A stretch of 64,000 nucleotides of DNA from positions 62,001 to 126,000 of the forward strand of contig JPGV01000025.1 of assembly GCA_000724175.1 (NCBI GenBank), written 5' to 3'. The notes beneath the pieces are model-generated. The model had not been told where the DNA came from. It made no database searches and saw only the letters and a list, made by a program, of their open reading frames with translations. Within the stretch, counting starts at the first letter, position 1. Every line of letters begins with the position of its first letter. The translations under genes and the position numbers were made by a program. The stretch comes from [Candidatus Thermochlorobacteriaceae] bacterium GBChlB. Lineage in GTDB: Bacteria > Bacteroidota > Chlorobiia > Chlorobiales > Thermochlorobacteraceae. Of the stretch, positions 8,432 to 18,296 are shown piece by piece.

Positions 8432-9487
8432 ATGAAAAAACTACTAGTAACAGGTTCGTCGGGTTTAATCGGCTCGGAAGTTTGCGTATACTTCTCGCAA
8501 GAAAATTTTGAAATTCATGGAGTAGATAATAATCAGCGCGCCGTCTTTTTTGGAGCGCAAGGCGATACGCGGTGGAACCAAAAACGATTACAAGAAACGC
8601 TCAAGCATTTTCATCATCATGAGTTAGATATCCGAGATAGGCAGGGCGTATTAAATCTCGTAAAAGAAATCAAACCCGATGTGATTGTTCATACCGCCGC
8701 GCAACCCTCGCACGACCGCGCCGCCGCTATTCCGTTTGACGATTTTGATACCAATGCCGTCGGCACATTAAATGTTCTTGAAGCCGCGCGTCAATTCTGT
8801 CCTGAGACGCCGTTTATCCATATGTCAACCAACAAAGTCTATGGTGACGCACCCAATGGCATTAAATTAAAAGAATTAGAAACCCGCTGGGACTATGACG
8901 ATGCAAATTATGAATACGGCATCGCCGAAACTTTTACGATTGACCAATCTAAGCATTCATTATTTGGAGCATCTAAGGTCGCTGCGGATATTATGGTTCA
9001 AGAGTATGGACGATATTTTAATATGCCAACCTGTGCGCTCCGTGGTGGCTGTTTGACTGGACCAAACCACAGCGGCGTAGAGTTGCACGGATTTTTAAGT
9101 TATTTAGTGAAATGCAATTTAGAGGGTAAAGAGTATAAAATTTTCGGATATAAAGGCAAACAAGTTAGAGACAACATTCATTCCCTTGACGTGGCTCGGT
9201 TTATGTATGAATTTTACAAAGCCCCGCGCGCGGGCGAAGTCTATAATTTAGGCGGCGGCAAAGAAAACAGCGTTTCTATCATAGAGGCTTTCAAGATTAC
9301 GGAGAAATGCAGCGGTAAGGCTCAGGTGTATAGTTACATTGACCAAAATCGTATCGGGGATCACATTTGCTACTACAGCGACCTGCGCAAAATGAGAGCG
9401 CATTATCCAAATTGGAACATTACAAAAAGCGTAGAGGAAACCATTAAAGAAATTGTAGAGAGTTGGAAATTAAGAAAAACAGCATAA
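8432..9487 (+). CDS. NAD-dependent sugar epimerase/dehydratase (CDP-tyvelose epimerase-like)
   Basis: Extended short-chain dehydrogenase, 351 residues, with the Rossmann motif GSSGLIG at residues 8-14 and the [11 protein letters not shown] and [11 protein letters not shown] blocks seen in CDP-paratose 2-epimerase-like proteins. It would change a sugar nucleotide for the glycan made by this cluster. The active-site YxxxK reads F178-G-A-S-K182, so the catalytic Tyr is Phe. Some relatives may share this, and I cannot check. GC-rich words are noticeably more frequent here than in the flanking glycosyltransferase genes, which suggests a different history. Confidence 0.8.
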   Translation: MKKLLVTGSSGLIGSEVCVYFSQENFEIHGVDNNQRAVFFGAQGDTRWNQKRLQETLKHFHHHELDIRDRQGVLNLVKEIKPDVIVHTAAQPSHDRAAAIPFDDFDTNAVGTLNVLEAARQFCPETPFIHMSTNKVYGDAPNGIKLKELETRWDYDDANYEYGIAETFTIDQSKHSLFGASKVAADIMVQEYGRYFNMPTCALRGGCLTGPNHSGVELHGFLSYLVKCNLEGKEYKIFGYKGKQVRDNIHSLDVARFMYEFYKAPRAGEVYNLGGGKENSVSIIEAFKITEKCSGKAQVYSYIDQNRIGDHICYYSDLRKMRAHYPNWNITKSVEETIKEIVESWKLRKTA

Positions 9488-10644
9488 TTGCGGTTGTGGA
9501 CGTCGGTTGGATAGGACATCATCCGACTTACTTCAAAATAGTTGTAAGAGCGTTGCTCAAGAGAGGACTGAATGTTTGGGCATTCTGTCCAAAGCCTGAT
9601 GAAGTGAGGTGTTGGGTATATGAAAATTGCGACGAATCAGAATGCAAACGCTTTCTAGCTTTTCTATTTTCGTCTGTTTCAACATCTGGTTCAGCGTTTC
9701 CAAGCTATGCGCCATCAGCTACATTATTGACAGCTTATTTATGGATACATACTGCAATTCACCTTGAGCAAGCTGCAAGGCAAGAAAGAAAAACGATAGA
9801 TTTTGTGTTTTTCCCTACGCTCGACAGTTGGATGGGCGGTGCGATGCATGGCTACATAGTTGATAAAATTTTCCCTTATCAATGGTCTGGAGTTTACTTT
9901 AACCCAAAAGGAATACGAACGCCTGATAAAAAATATCTGAATCGTCTGTTGAAAAGTCCCCATGCTGTATTGATGTCAAGACGACTTGCTTCTGTTGCAA
10001 CGCTCGATGAAAACAGCATGAAGGGCTTAATGAAAGCATTAAAAAAGCAAGTTATTCATTTCCCTGATATAACTGATGAAGCAGAGGTAAATCTAGAATT
10101 GCCGCTGGTTAGAAACGTGTTAGAAAAAGCAAAAAAAAGAAAAATCATCGCTCTGCTTGGAAATTTGAGTTTGAGAAAAGGCGCATCTCTTTTTATGCAA
10201 GCGGCTAAAAAGTTAAAAGGGGAGTCATTCTTTTTTTTAATGGCGGGAGAGTTGGGGGATATCCCGTCCTCTCATATTCAAGAACTGGATGGCTTGGAAA
10301 ACACGTTTATTCACTGTGAGCGTCTTCAAGATGGAGTAGAGTTTAATAGTTTGATGAAAATATGCGACATAATCCACGCAGCCTATATAAATTTTCCATT
10401 CAGTAGTAATACGCTTACAAAAGCAGCATTGCTTCATAAGCCCGTAATCGTTTCATCGGGCGGTTTAATGGAGGAACGGATATTAAAATTTAAAACAGGC
10501 ACGGTTATAAGGGAAAATAACGAAGATGATTACTTAAACGCGCTTCGAGCGCCATTTTTGAAAGATGCAAATTATGAAGCTTACTTTGCGGATCATTCTA
10601 TCAGGCGCGCAGAAGAAGTTATTGGAATGCTAATAAGGTGCTAA
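9463..10644 (+). CDS. Probable GT-B glycosyltransferase (TTG start)
   Basis: 393 residues. No in-frame ATG exists near the beginning, so the best start is TTG 9463, giving a 25-base overlap with the epimerase and a weak GAGAG just upstream. The first strand [18 protein letters not shown] and the later [28 protein letters not shown] and [18 protein letters not shown] blocks look like a GT4-like donor-binding half. This would be a sugar transferase in glycan assembly. The next gene follows after a short gap. Confidence 0.72.
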   Translation: MEIKKNSIIAVVDVGWIGHHPTYFKIVVRALLKRGLNVWAFCPKPDEVRCWVYENCDESECKRFLAFLFSSVSTSGSAFPSYAPSATLLTAYLWIHTAIHLEQAARQERKTIDFVFFPTLDSWMGGAMHGYIVDKIFPYQWSGVYFNPKGIRTPDKKYLNRLLKSPHAVLMSRRLASVATLDENSMKGLMKALKKQVIHFPDITDEAEVNLELPLVRNVLEKAKKRKIIALLGNLSLRKGASLFMQAAKKLKGESFFFLMAGELGDIPSSHIQELDGLENTFIHCERLQDGVEFNSLMKICDIIHAAYINFPFSSNTLTKAALLHKPVIVSSGGLMEERILKFKTGTVIRENNEDDYLNALRAPFLKDANYEAYFADHSIRRAEEVIGMLIRC

Positions 10645-10667
10645 GAAAACGAGAAATAGTTGTGAAT

Positions 10668-11867
10668 ATGAACCGCATTATCCTGTTTGTTCTGAATAGA
10701 AGTAGACGCCGAGAGCGACCGAGTTACAGCGACATAAAGAGAATTTTAGTGATACGAGAGCTTTCCATTGGAGATATTGTGAACCTCACGCCATTTTTGA
10801 GGGTAATAAAAAAACGATTTCCAAAGGCAGAAGTAGAGTGTTTAGTGGCGAACTTTGCCAGAGAAATTTTACTTTATAACCCAAACGTAGATAAATTGCA
10901 TATCAATGATTTTTATGAATGGTATGTAAAAGGTGAAACGAAGTTTAAGTGGAGTGAGTTATGGAAAAGGCTTAAATATATGAAATCAATTTCAAGAAAA
11001 AAATATGATGTAGCGTTCCACTTATATGCAGGGCTTAGAATATCCTTAAAATTGGAAATGTTATTCTTCCAAGAAGTATTTAAGATTGGATATTCTTACG
11101 ATTCTCCTGAACGCATGACAAAAGATAACTTTATGTATGATGGTGTTGTAGTGGTCAAGCGAGATAAACCTATGTCTATTCCATACGCTGATTTCTTTTT
11201 GAAATCCTTAGAAAATCTAACAGGAGAAAACGAAAAAGATAATTTAGGGACAGAAGTTTTTACATCTGAAAAAGAAAAACTGAAAGTAGAAGCGCTGATT
11301 TTATCTCGTCAATGGAACAGAGCTTACAGTTGGATTGCTATTGCGCCAACCGCAGGGAATGCAACAAAAGCAGGGGCCATGCTGAAGACCTATCCGCAAG
11401 AAAAAATGAAGACAGTAGCTCAGAAATTAATCCAAAATGATGCTGAGCGTCTTATCTTTCTTCTGGGGGCCTCATCGGAACGCGAGTATGCGGAAGTAAT
11501 TCGGGCAGAAAATTCCAGAATAATAAATTTATGTGGAGAGTTATCGTTGCTGGAATCAACAGAGCTGTTAAAAAATTGCAAACTGTTAATCTCAAATGAT
11601 ACTGGAATATCGCACATCGGAGGCGCCCTACAAATTAACCAAATCGTTATTTTTGGTCCAACTGATGACATGCAATTTACGCCATATCGAAACCCGAATG
11701 CGGTGATAGTAAAAGCCGCATTACCTTGTATGCCGTGTGATGATATTATATGCAGGGCAGAGCAAACTGAAAAACTAAAAAAAATAGAGCGTCCTTTTTG
11801 CATGCACCTTGTTGATGAAGCGATGATTGTAGAACAAGCGGAAAATTTTCTGAAAAGTCAATCGTGA
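10668..11867 (+). CDS. Family 9 glycosyltransferase (heptosyltransferase-like)
   Basis: 399 residues from ATG 10668; a GTG at 10638 in the same frame would overlap the previous gene. The N-terminal ILVIRELSIGDIVNLTPFL and the C-terminal NDTGISH block (Asn310 to Gly313) followed by VIFGPTD are the two hallmark regions of WaaF/WaaC-type heptosyltransferases, which build the LPS inner core from ADP-heptose. Whether this one uses heptose is not certain. It overlaps the following FkbM gene by four bases (GTGA). Confidence 0.88.
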   Translation: MNRIILFVLNRSRRRERPSYSDIKRILVIRELSIGDIVNLTPFLRVIKKRFPKAEVECLVANFAREILLYNPNVDKLHINDFYEWYVKGETKFKWSELWKRLKYMKSISRKKYDVAFHLYAGLRISLKLEMLFFQEVFKIGYSYDSPERMTKDNFMYDGVVVVKRDKPMSIPYADFFLKSLENLTGENEKDNLGTEVFTSEKEKLKVEALILSRQWNRAYSWIAIAPTAGNATKAGAMLKTYPQEKMKTVAQKLIQNDAERLIFLLGASSEREYAEVIRAENSRIINLCGELSLLESTELLKNCKLLISNDTGISHIGGALQINQIVIFGPTDDMQFTPYRNPNAVIVKAALPCMPCDDIICRAEQTEKLKKIERPFCMHLVDEAMIVEQAENFLKSQS

Positions 11868-12829
11868 GAGAAATGACAGAATGGAGTGCAATGATGAAGC
11901 AACCGCTCCGCGTCGTCGATGTCGGCGCACGATACGGCGTTCATCCAAGATGGAAAAAACTAATGCGCGAATTGCCGCTCGATGTGATTGCTTTTGAGCC
12001 CGACGAAACTGAATGTAAAAGATTGAACACCATCAGTGAAGAAAATGTGCGATATCTTCCTTTTGCATTAGGCGAGAAAGACGAATCTGCAATGCTTCAT
12101 TTACTCGTCGGAGAAGCCAGTAGCTCCATTTACAAGCCGAACTATGACTTAATGAACCGAACCCATAAAGCAGGATATTTTGAAATCGCGAAAAGCATCC
12201 CGCTTCAAACGCGCTCGCTCGATGCAGTGATGGCTGAGGAAAAAATTGACGATATAGATTACCTTAAAATCGACACGGAAGGATACGAGATCAAGATTCT
12301 AAATGGAGCAACCACCGTTCTGAAAAATGTCTTCGCCGTAGAACTGGAAGTGTGGTTTAATAGAATGTTTGAGGGCGCGCCACTTTTTCGCGATGTTGAC
12401 GCATATATGGAAGAAAAAGGGTTTGTTTTGTTCGACGTGGCGCGCAGTAATTGGTCGCTCAAACGAAAAACCGGAAAGGAGTTAGGCGGTCCAAGAGGCC
12501 AATTGGTCTGCGGCGATGCGATTTATTTTAGAGACCTAGCGACAACACCTGAAATAAACATTTTTTTTCAGCGCGATAAATTTATTCGCTGTATCATCTT
12601 GTTATTACAATATCACTACTACGATTGCGCACTTGAAGCTCTCGAGAAGGCAATATCAATTCAAGCATTAGAGAAAAACGAAATACAAACAATTGAGTCA
12701 GTAATTAGAAAGAGTGGTCAGCGTTGGAGGCCCGAATTTATGGGAATTCGCCATGTTCGACGGTTTATACGATATCTGGATCGGTTTTTTACGCGTTTCG
12801 ATGAGGGAGAACAATTAGGAAATTGGTAA
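11864..12829 (+). CDS. FkbM-family methyltransferase
   Basis: 321 residues. Start is GTG 11864 in a GTGA overlap with the previous stop; ATG 11873 is an alternative three codons in. The FkbM domain spans about residues 15-210: VVDVGARYGVHPRW (SAM loop), IAFEPDETEC, and the diagnostic DYLKIDTEGYEIKILNGA. Such enzymes usually O-methylate sugars. About 100 residues of helical, charged C-terminal sequence follow, which I cannot assign. Like the epimerase gene, it has more GC-rich words than its neighbours. Confidence 0.85.
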   Translation: MREMTEWSAMMKQPLRVVDVGARYGVHPRWKKLMRELPLDVIAFEPDETECKRLNTISEENVRYLPFALGEKDESAMLHLLVGEASSSIYKPNYDLMNRTHKAGYFEIAKSIPLQTRSLDAVMAEEKIDDIDYLKIDTEGYEIKILNGATTVLKNVFAVELEVWFNRMFEGAPLFRDVDAYMEEKGFVLFDVARSNWSLKRKTGKELGGPRGQLVCGDAIYFRDLATTPEINIFFQRDKFIRCIILLLQYHYYDCALEALEKAISIQALEKNEIQTIESVIRKSGQRWRPEFMGIRHVRRFIRYLDRFFTRFDEGEQLGNW

Positions 12830-12894
12830 AAAGGTGAGAAAATTGTGAAAAAATATATATCAGCATTTTTTGATTTAATTAAAGTTACTCTGAT

Positions 12895-13668
12895 ATGTTG
12901 GAAATAATAAAAAATTCACCGTTTTGGAGCCCGTTTAGCTGGATTTACCGCAAAAGCGGGCTGAAATCAAAAGTGTATTCGCGCTCGTTGAAGCCTCCTG
13001 TGCAGACTATCACAACGCAATCATTGATTTATCTTATTAACAGGAGCAATAAAAAAATACGCCAAGAAAAGTATGTCGACATCAAGCCCGATGTCGCTTT
13101 TGATGCAGGACCGATGCCTCCCGAAGACATTGCTGCGTTGACGATGATATTGTGCCACATAGACTTTAATACAATTTTTGAATTCGGAACCAATTGGGGA
13201 TATACAACTGCATCGTTGGCATTAAACTCTCCAACCGCTGCGCAAATCTGGACGCTCGATATCTGTAAAGAAATGTATCAAGATAGCTACCTGCAAGAAG
13301 ATAAAGAGTTAGCAGAGATGGTGTTGAATCAAACGCAGACAGGTTGGGCATACAAGCAAACATCAGAAGTTCATAAAGTGAGACAAATTTTTCAAGATTC
13401 TCTGAAATTCAACTGGGATACAAATGGCTTGCCAGAAGCATTCGATTTTATTTTAGTCGATGCTTGCCACAAATACGATTTCGTAAAAAACGATACGATT
13501 AAAGCCTGCAATCGTTTGAAGAGCGGAGGATTACTTTTATGGCATGATTACTACTATGATGTGTCTGCATGGACAGATGTCTTCAAGTATGTAAACGAAT
13601 TTGCCAAAATACACCCGCGCGTCTATCACTTGGCAGGAACACACTTGGCTGCATGGATAAAGCCATAA
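12895..13668 (+). CDS. Class I SAM methyltransferase (Methyltransf_24 type)
   Basis: 257 residues. After about 65 residues of N-terminal extension comes a small-molecule-type methyltransferase domain: FEFGTNWGYTTASLA (SAM loop), WTLDI, FDFILVDACHKYDFVKND and GGLLLWHDYYYD. This D-x-x-H-x-Y layout is typical of the group related to cephalosporin hydroxylase-type and RfbU-adjacent methyltransferases in surface-polysaccharide loci. The acceptor is unknown. It is the last gene of the A+T-rich cluster, and no clear terminator follows. Confidence 0.78.
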   Translation: MLEIIKNSPFWSPFSWIYRKSGLKSKVYSRSLKPPVQTITTQSLIYLINRSNKKIRQEKYVDIKPDVAFDAGPMPPEDIAALTMILCHIDFNTIFEFGTNWGYTTASLALNSPTAAQIWTLDICKEMYQDSYLQEDKELAEMVLNQTQTGWAYKQTSEVHKVRQIFQDSLKFNWDTNGLPEAFDFILVDACHKYDFVKNDTIKACNRLKSGGLLLWHDYYYDVSAWTDVFKYVNEFAKIHPRVYHLAGTHLAAWIKP

Positions 13669-13759
13669 TGCCCTCCAAAATTTTACACACTTTTAACACC
13701 CGAAAAGTGCTGTAATTCTTAATTTTGCCTGTCACATCCTAAACTTAACGAATGCAGCG

Positions 13760-15928
13760 ATGAAAAAAGCAACTCTCCTGTTACTGCTTGTCGTTACGGC
13801 AGCCGCCCAAGGACAGGTTACCGTTACGCACGGTCCGATTGTTGGGGCGGTAACGCCAACTTCTGCACGAATCACAGCGCGAACCAGCGCGGCAGCAACG
13901 CTTTCCTTTCAAGTCAGCACATCAACAACATTTGCAACACTCGTCGGTGTAGTTGAATCTGCGCCCGTTGACTCCAACTTCTTTGGCACCCGAGAGGTGC
14001 TTAGGCTTTCTGCCAACACGGAATACTTTTACCGTCCAGTCATTAACGGTGTAGCGATTACGACTCCATCAGAGGTTCGGCGATTTAGGACGGCGCCCGA
14101 CAATAGTTCAACTGTGCCGTTTGCGTTTGCCTTTGGTTCGTGTCAGCAAGACGGGAATGCGCCAGCAGGCACATCGAATGTTGGAAATGTGTTTCCGCGC
14201 ATCGCCGCCGATAATACGATTCGGTTTATGCTCCAAATGGGCGATTGGGGATACCCCGACACGACCGACGACCAACCGGGCAGATCGACGAACTATTTTA
14301 ACCTGAACTTTACGAATGTCCGCAATGCGTTCTTAGGGCGCTATAACCGCGCTTACCGTATGGATTCGGTCTTTCGTGTCATGCCCGTTGCTTATACATG
14401 GAGCGACCACGACCATGCCAACAATAATACCGATAGCACGTTCAACGGACCAAACCGGTTCTCGCAGCTCGGTTATCGCGGGATGTTCCCACACTATCCG
14501 CTCGTCGACCAAAGAGGCATTTGGCAAAGTTTCCGCTATGGCAACGCTGAATTTTTCTTGCTGGATACGCGCTCGACCAGAGACCCAAACCTCAATGGAT
14601 TTCCTAACGCAGCGCAGTGGATTGCAAATCCGCTTTCGGTAACCAATCCGACAGGAACGCGCTTGCAATTCAATCCGCCGACTTCGCACAAGATTATCAG
14701 CGACGACCAGATGACGTGGCTCATCAACGGGCTGAGAAACTCGACCGCAACGTGGAAATTCATTGTATCTGCTGAAGCGTTTAACCCTGCGCAGCGCGCG
14801 TCGATGGAAGTGGCGCTCTCACTGCAAGGTGTCAGAGGTGTTGACCCGCTCACGGTTGTGGAAGGCGTTTTCACTGCCGCGCAAATTGCTGTCGACATCT
14901 CCGACGGCTGGTGCGGCTTTTATGAAAGCGTGCGACAGTTGGTGTCGGCAGTCAGCCAAGCCAACATTGCCAATGTAATTGTGCTTAGTGCTGACTCGCA
15001 CAACATCGGCACGGACAACGGCGCAAACTCGCTCTTTCCCGAATTCATGGCAGGCGGCTTAGACCAAAATAACTCGCGCAACGTCAACGCGTTTGAAACG
15101 TTCGGCATCTTTGTCTGGAATCGCGCACGTCAGTCGGCGATTCCCGGGTTCGGTGCAGTGAATAATTTTAACAGCCACTACGGCCGCGTAACCGTGTTCG
15201 GCAACGACTCCGTGCGCGTCGATTACTTTGACGACAGAGGAACGCTGCTGGCGAGCTACACCCAGCCTGCGGGACATCGAGTGGCCACGCGCAATCTCAC
15301 CATTGCGCCGCAAGGTTTTGACTACGGCAACGTAACGGTCGGACGCGACTCGCTCGCCGGCGTGCTGCTCATCAACAATGGGATTGACACCGTAGCCGTG
15401 AACGCTGTAACCAATACCAGAGGGCCTGCGGCAAGAGCGATTGTGCCGCCCATCATTCAATTTCCGATACGCATTCCGCCGCGCGGCTTGGTGCAATTGC
15501 CCGTTGTTTTCCGTCCCAGCGCGACCGGCGTGAATGTCGATACGCTCATTTTTGCAACCAACGACCCTGATAACATCGGTCTTGGCGCAGGCGTCTTTCC
15601 TGCGTTATTCCGCGCAAATGGACAAGCGCCATCAAGCGTAATTGAGCGCGAAAGCACACAGCCAAAGGACTTTAAGCTGGAGCAAAACTATCCTAATCCG
15701 TTCAACCCGACGACGACCATTCGCTACTCCATACCGACGCCGCAGCAAGTTACACTGCGGATTTACGATGCGCTCGGCAGAGTCGTCGTTACACTGGTCA
15801 ATGAACGACAAGGCGCAGGCACCTACAACGTGCGCTTTACGGCTGGCGACCTCGCGAGCGGCGCTTATTTCTATCAACTCCAAGCGGGAACATTCTTGGA
15901 AGCAAAGAAAATGCTGCTGGTGAAATAA
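13760..15928 (+). CDS. Secreted PhoD-like phosphatase with T9SS sorting domain
   Basis: 722 residues. A signal peptide (about residues 1-18) is followed by a fibronectin-like region (20-115) and a PhoD-type metallophosphatase domain. Metal-site motifs are GSC at the domain start, MGDWGYPD (Asp162), WSDHDHANNN (Asp216, His217, Asp218) and SADSHN. A beta-rich linker leads to a type IX secretion sorting tail (about 638-722) that begins FKLEQNYPNPFNP and ends KKMLLVK. It should be exported by Sec, moved across the outer membrane by T9SS and attached or released, cleaving phosphodiesters or phosphomonoesters outside the cell. Base composition switches to G+C-richer DNA here. Confidence 0.9.
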   Translation: MKKATLLLLLVVTAAAQGQVTVTHGPIVGAVTPTSARITARTSAAATLSFQVSTSTTFATLVGVVESAPVDSNFFGTREVLRLSANTEYFYRPVINGVAITTPSEVRRFRTAPDNSSTVPFAFAFGSCQQDGNAPAGTSNVGNVFPRIAADNTIRFMLQMGDWGYPDTTDDQPGRSTNYFNLNFTNVRNAFLGRYNRAYRMDSVFRVMPVAYTWSDHDHANNNTDSTFNGPNRFSQLGYRGMFPHYPLVDQRGIWQSFRYGNAEFFLLDTRSTRDPNLNGFPNAAQWIANPLSVTNPTGTRLQFNPPTSHKIISDDQMTWLINGLRNSTATWKFIVSAEAFNPAQRASMEVALSLQGVRGVDPLTVVEGVFTAAQIAVDISDGWCGFYESVRQLVSAVSQANIANVIVLSADSHNIGTDNGANSLFPEFMAGGLDQNNSRNVNAFETFGIFVWNRARQSAIPGFGAVNNFNSHYGRVTVFGNDSVRVDYFDDRGTLLASYTQPAGHRVATRNLTIAPQGFDYGNVTVGRDSLAGVLLINNGIDTVAVNAVTNTRGPAARAIVPPIIQFPIRIPPRGLVQLPVVFRPSATGVNVDTLIFATNDPDNIGLGAGVFPALFRANGQAPSSVIERESTQPKDFKLEQNYPNPFNPTTTIRYSIPTPQQVTLRIYDALGRVVVTLVNERQGAGTYNVRFTAGDLASGAYFYQLQAGTFLEAKKMLLVK

Positions 15929-15950
15929 GGAAATAGAGCATCTAAACCTC

Positions 15951-15975
15951 AGGCGGCAGAAGTGCCGCCTTTTTT
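15951..15975 (+). terminator. Intrinsic terminator after the PhoD-like gene
   Basis: AGGCGGCA and TGCCGCCT form an 8-bp stem with a four-base loop, directly followed by a run of T. It lies 22 bases after the stop of the phosphatase gene. Confidence 0.9.
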
Positions 15976-16071
15976 ATTTGCGCACGTAGGCATCTAATGT
16001 TGTAAATCGTCGTAGGCTGCCGTATCTTCAATCCCGTCAGAGAAAACTCTAATCAATTTATCCCAATCACT

Positions 16072-17385
16072 ATGGATTCACTTCGCATGTCCGACCCTGA
16101 ACTGTTTTCCGCGATTCAAGGAGAACTGGAACGACAAACCGACACGATTGAACTCATTGCGTCCGAGAATTTTGCCAGCCGCGCCGTAATGGAGGCCTGC
16201 GGCTCGGTGATGACCAACAAATACGCCGAAGGCTATCCGGGCAAACGCTACTACGGTGGGTGTGAATTCGTCGACATAGCAGAAAACCTTGCCCGCGACC
16301 GAGCCAAGAAACTCTTTAACGCCGAGTATGCCAATGTGCAACCGCATTCGGGTTCAAACGCAAACATGGCGGTCTTTTTCGCGGTCATCAAGCCGGGCGA
16401 CAGAACGCTCGGCTTTGACCTCTCGCACGGCGGACACCTGACGCATGGGTCGCCCGTGAACTTTTCGGGCAAGCTCTATGACGCACATTTCTATGGCGTC
16501 GAGAAAGAGACAGGGCGCATCGATATGAACAAAGTCGCCGAGACAGCCAAAGCCGTTAAGCCGAAACTGCTCATCTGCGGCGCAAGTGCGTATTCGCGCG
16601 ATTGGGACTACAAAGCCTTCCGTGAGATTGCCGATAGCGTCGGGGCCTTCTTGCTTGCTGACATCGCTCACCCGGCGGGCTTAATTGCGACAGGACTTCT
16701 GAACAACCCACTTCCGCATTGTCATTTCGTAACGACAACGACGCACAAAACTTTGCGCGGTCCGCGCGGCGGCATGATTCTGATGGGAAAAGACTTCGAG
16801 AATCCGTTTGGAATTAAACTCAAAACCAAAACGGGCGAGCGTCTGAAGCTGATGTCGGAAGTCTTGGACACGGAAGTGATGCCGGGTGTTCAAGGAGGCC
16901 CGTTGATGCATGTGATTGCCGCCAAAGCCGTCGCCTTCGGCGAAGACTTGAAGCCCGATTACAAAGACTACACCGAGCAAGTGCGCCGCAACGCCAAAGC
17001 AATGGCAGAAAAATTCATCTCGCTTGGTTACCACATCATTTCGGGTGGCACGGAAAATCACCTGATGCTAATTGACTTGCGCAACAAACACGTGAGCGGC
17101 AAAGACGCCGAGCATCTCTTGCACGAGGCGGGCATTACGCTCAATAAAAACATGGTGCCGTTTGACGACAAGTCCGCCTTTGTTACAAGCGGCATTCGCA
17201 TTGGCACGCCGGCAATGACGACGCGCGGATTCCGAGAAACGGAGTTTGAACAAACCGCAGAACTCATTGACAAGGTCATTTCAAACGCAGCAAGCGCAGA
17301 CATTGAGCGCATCTGTGCATCGGTCAAGCAAGAGGTGAAAGAACTGACAGCGAAATTCCCGCTCTACGATTTTGAAACGGCGTAA
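16072..17385 (+). CDS. glyA: Serine hydroxymethyltransferase
   Basis: PLP enzyme of 437 residues that interconverts serine and glycine while loading one-carbon units on tetrahydrofolate. Diagnostic blocks: [50 protein letters not shown] and the PLP-lysine block [14 protein letters not shown], with Lys226 as the Schiff-base lysine. Length and motifs are normal for bacterial GlyA. ATG 16072 or ATG 16087 could be the start. It stands after a terminator and 42 bases before a Uma2 gene. Confidence 0.97.
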   Translation: MDSLRMSDPELFSAIQGELERQTDTIELIASENFASRAVMEACGSVMTNKYAEGYPGKRYYGGCEFVDIAENLARDRAKKLFNAEYANVQPHSGSNANMAVFFAVIKPGDRTLGFDLSHGGHLTHGSPVNFSGKLYDAHFYGVEKETGRIDMNKVAETAKAVKPKLLICGASAYSRDWDYKAFREIADSVGAFLLADIAHPAGLIATGLLNNPLPHCHFVTTTTHKTLRGPRGGMILMGKDFENPFGIKLKTKTGERLKLMSEVLDTEVMPGVQGGPLMHVIAAKAVAFGEDLKPDYKDYTEQVRRNAKAMAEKFISLGYHIISGGTENHLMLIDLRNKHVSGKDAEHLLHEAGITLNKNMVPFDDKSAFVTSGIRIGTPAMTTRGFRETEFEQTAELIDKVISNAASADIERICASVKQEVKELTAKFPLYDFETA

Positions 17386-17427
17386 GACGCGTACAGGCGA
17401 CAACTCAACAGAGACAAGGAGACGGTG

Positions 17428-18021
17428 ATGACGACAGACGTGCTGGAGCAACAACAAACTTACTCGGCGGAAGACTATCTCGCAATGGAAGAAGCTGCGC
17501 TGGAAAAACACGAGTATCGCAATGGAAAGATTATCACCATGCCGGGAGGAACAGCAACTCACAATATCATCGCTGTCAACATTACAACGGCGCTAAAAAT
17601 CGCCTTGAAGGAAACGTCGTGCCGAGTGTTTAACGCCGATATGCGGATATGGATAGCGGACGCGAACCGATTTACGTATCCTGACGCAATGGTGGTGTGC
17701 GGCGCGTTGGAGTTTGGGCTGGGTCGTCAAGATTTGATAACGAACCCAACGCTGATTGTCGAGGTGTTGTCGGAGTCAACGAAGAGCGACGACCGAGGCG
17801 AAAAGTTTGATGATTACCGAACATTGAAAAGTTTTCAGGAATACGTGTTGGTGCATCAAAAAGAGAAGCGGGTAGAGAAGTATCACAAGTTGGAAGCAGA
17901 ACGATGGATGCTGGAGATATACACAGACCCGAAGAGGGAGATTGCATTGCGCTCGCTGAACGCGTCGCTCATCTTGAACGACTGTTACGACGGTGTTGAG
18001 TTCGAAGAGAAGGCAATGTGA
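17428..18021 (+). CDS. Uma2-family (DUF820) putative nuclease
   Basis: 197 residues with the PD-(D/E)XK-like core of the Uma2 family: YSAEDYLAME, HEYRNGKIITMPGGTATHN, DMRIWIADANRFTYPDAMVVCG and LIVEVLSESTKSDDRGEKF, ending with the FQEYVLV strand. The acidic residues and Glu-Val-Leu of the predicted active site are present. Members are abundant in some genomes, and their biological role is not established. AAGGAG lies 6 bases before ATG 17428, which decides the start over GTG 17425. A bidirectional terminator follows at once. Confidence 0.85.
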   Translation: MTTDVLEQQQTYSAEDYLAMEEAALEKHEYRNGKIITMPGGTATHNIIAVNITTALKIALKETSCRVFNADMRIWIADANRFTYPDAMVVCGALEFGLGRQDLITNPTLIVEVLSESTKSDDRGEKFDDYRTLKSFQEYVLVHQKEKRVEKYHKLEAERWMLEIYTDPKREIALRSLNASLILNDCYDGVEFEEKAM

Positions 18022-18023
18022 AA

Positions 18024-18056
18024 ACAAAAAAGCGACGGGTGAGCGTCGCTTTTTTA
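18024..18056. terminator. Bidirectional intrinsic terminator
   Basis: AGCGACG and CGTCGCT form a 7-bp stem with the loop GGTGAG, with a run of A before it and a run of T after it. It can end the Uma2 transcript on the plus strand and the tRNA-Leu transcript on the minus strand. Confidence 0.88.
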
Positions 18057-18059
18057 CTG

Positions 18060-18144
18060 TGCCGAAGGAGGGACTCGAACCCACACGTCTTTAAGGGACA
18101 CCGGATTTTGAGTCCGGCGCGTCTGCCAGTTCCGCCACTTCGGC
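18060..18144 (-). tRNA. tRNA-Leu (anticodon CAA)
   Basis: The minus strand folds as a class II tRNA. The acceptor stem pairs GCCGAAG with CTTCGGC and the anticodon arm is CCGGA-CTCAAAA-TCCGG. A variable arm of leucine type is present, and the T arm reads GTGGG-TTCGAGT-CCCTC. Anticodon CAA reads UUG. CCA is not encoded. It is the second tRNA of a two-gene unit. Confidence 0.95.
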
Positions 18145-18164
18145 TGATGAACAGTGATGGTGCG

Positions 18165-18245
18165 TGCGAGAGGAGGGACTTGAACCCACACGCCTTGCGG
18201 CACCGGCTTCTAAGACCGGCGCGTCTGCCATTTCGCCACTCTCGC
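18165..18245 (-). tRNA. tRNA-Leu (anticodon UAG)
   Basis: The minus strand folds as a class II tRNA. The acceptor stem pairs GCGAGAG with CTCTCGC and the anticodon arm is CCGGT-CTTAGAA-GCCGG. A leucine-type variable arm and a standard T arm follow. Anticodon UAG reads CUA and other CUN codons. CCA is not encoded. It lies 20 bases upstream of the CAA tRNA on the same strand. Confidence 0.95.
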
Positions 18246-18260
18246 AAAAACGAGAACGCA

Positions 18261-18288
18261 AATATAACACCCTTTTCTGTTCTTGAAA
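18261..18288 (-). promoter_or_regulatory. Probable promoter of the tRNA-Leu pair
   Basis: On the minus strand TTTCAA (18283-18288) and TATATT (18261-18266) are 16 bases apart, and the -10 box ends 15 bases before the 5' end of tRNA-Leu(UAG). Spacing and position fit a sigma-70-type promoter. Confidence 0.55.
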
Positions 18289-18296
18289 ATCTTTTT

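Noticed and set aside
13669-13759. Terminator or promoter at the end of the glycan cluster
   Set aside because: No stable hairpin and no convincing -35/-10 pair seen.
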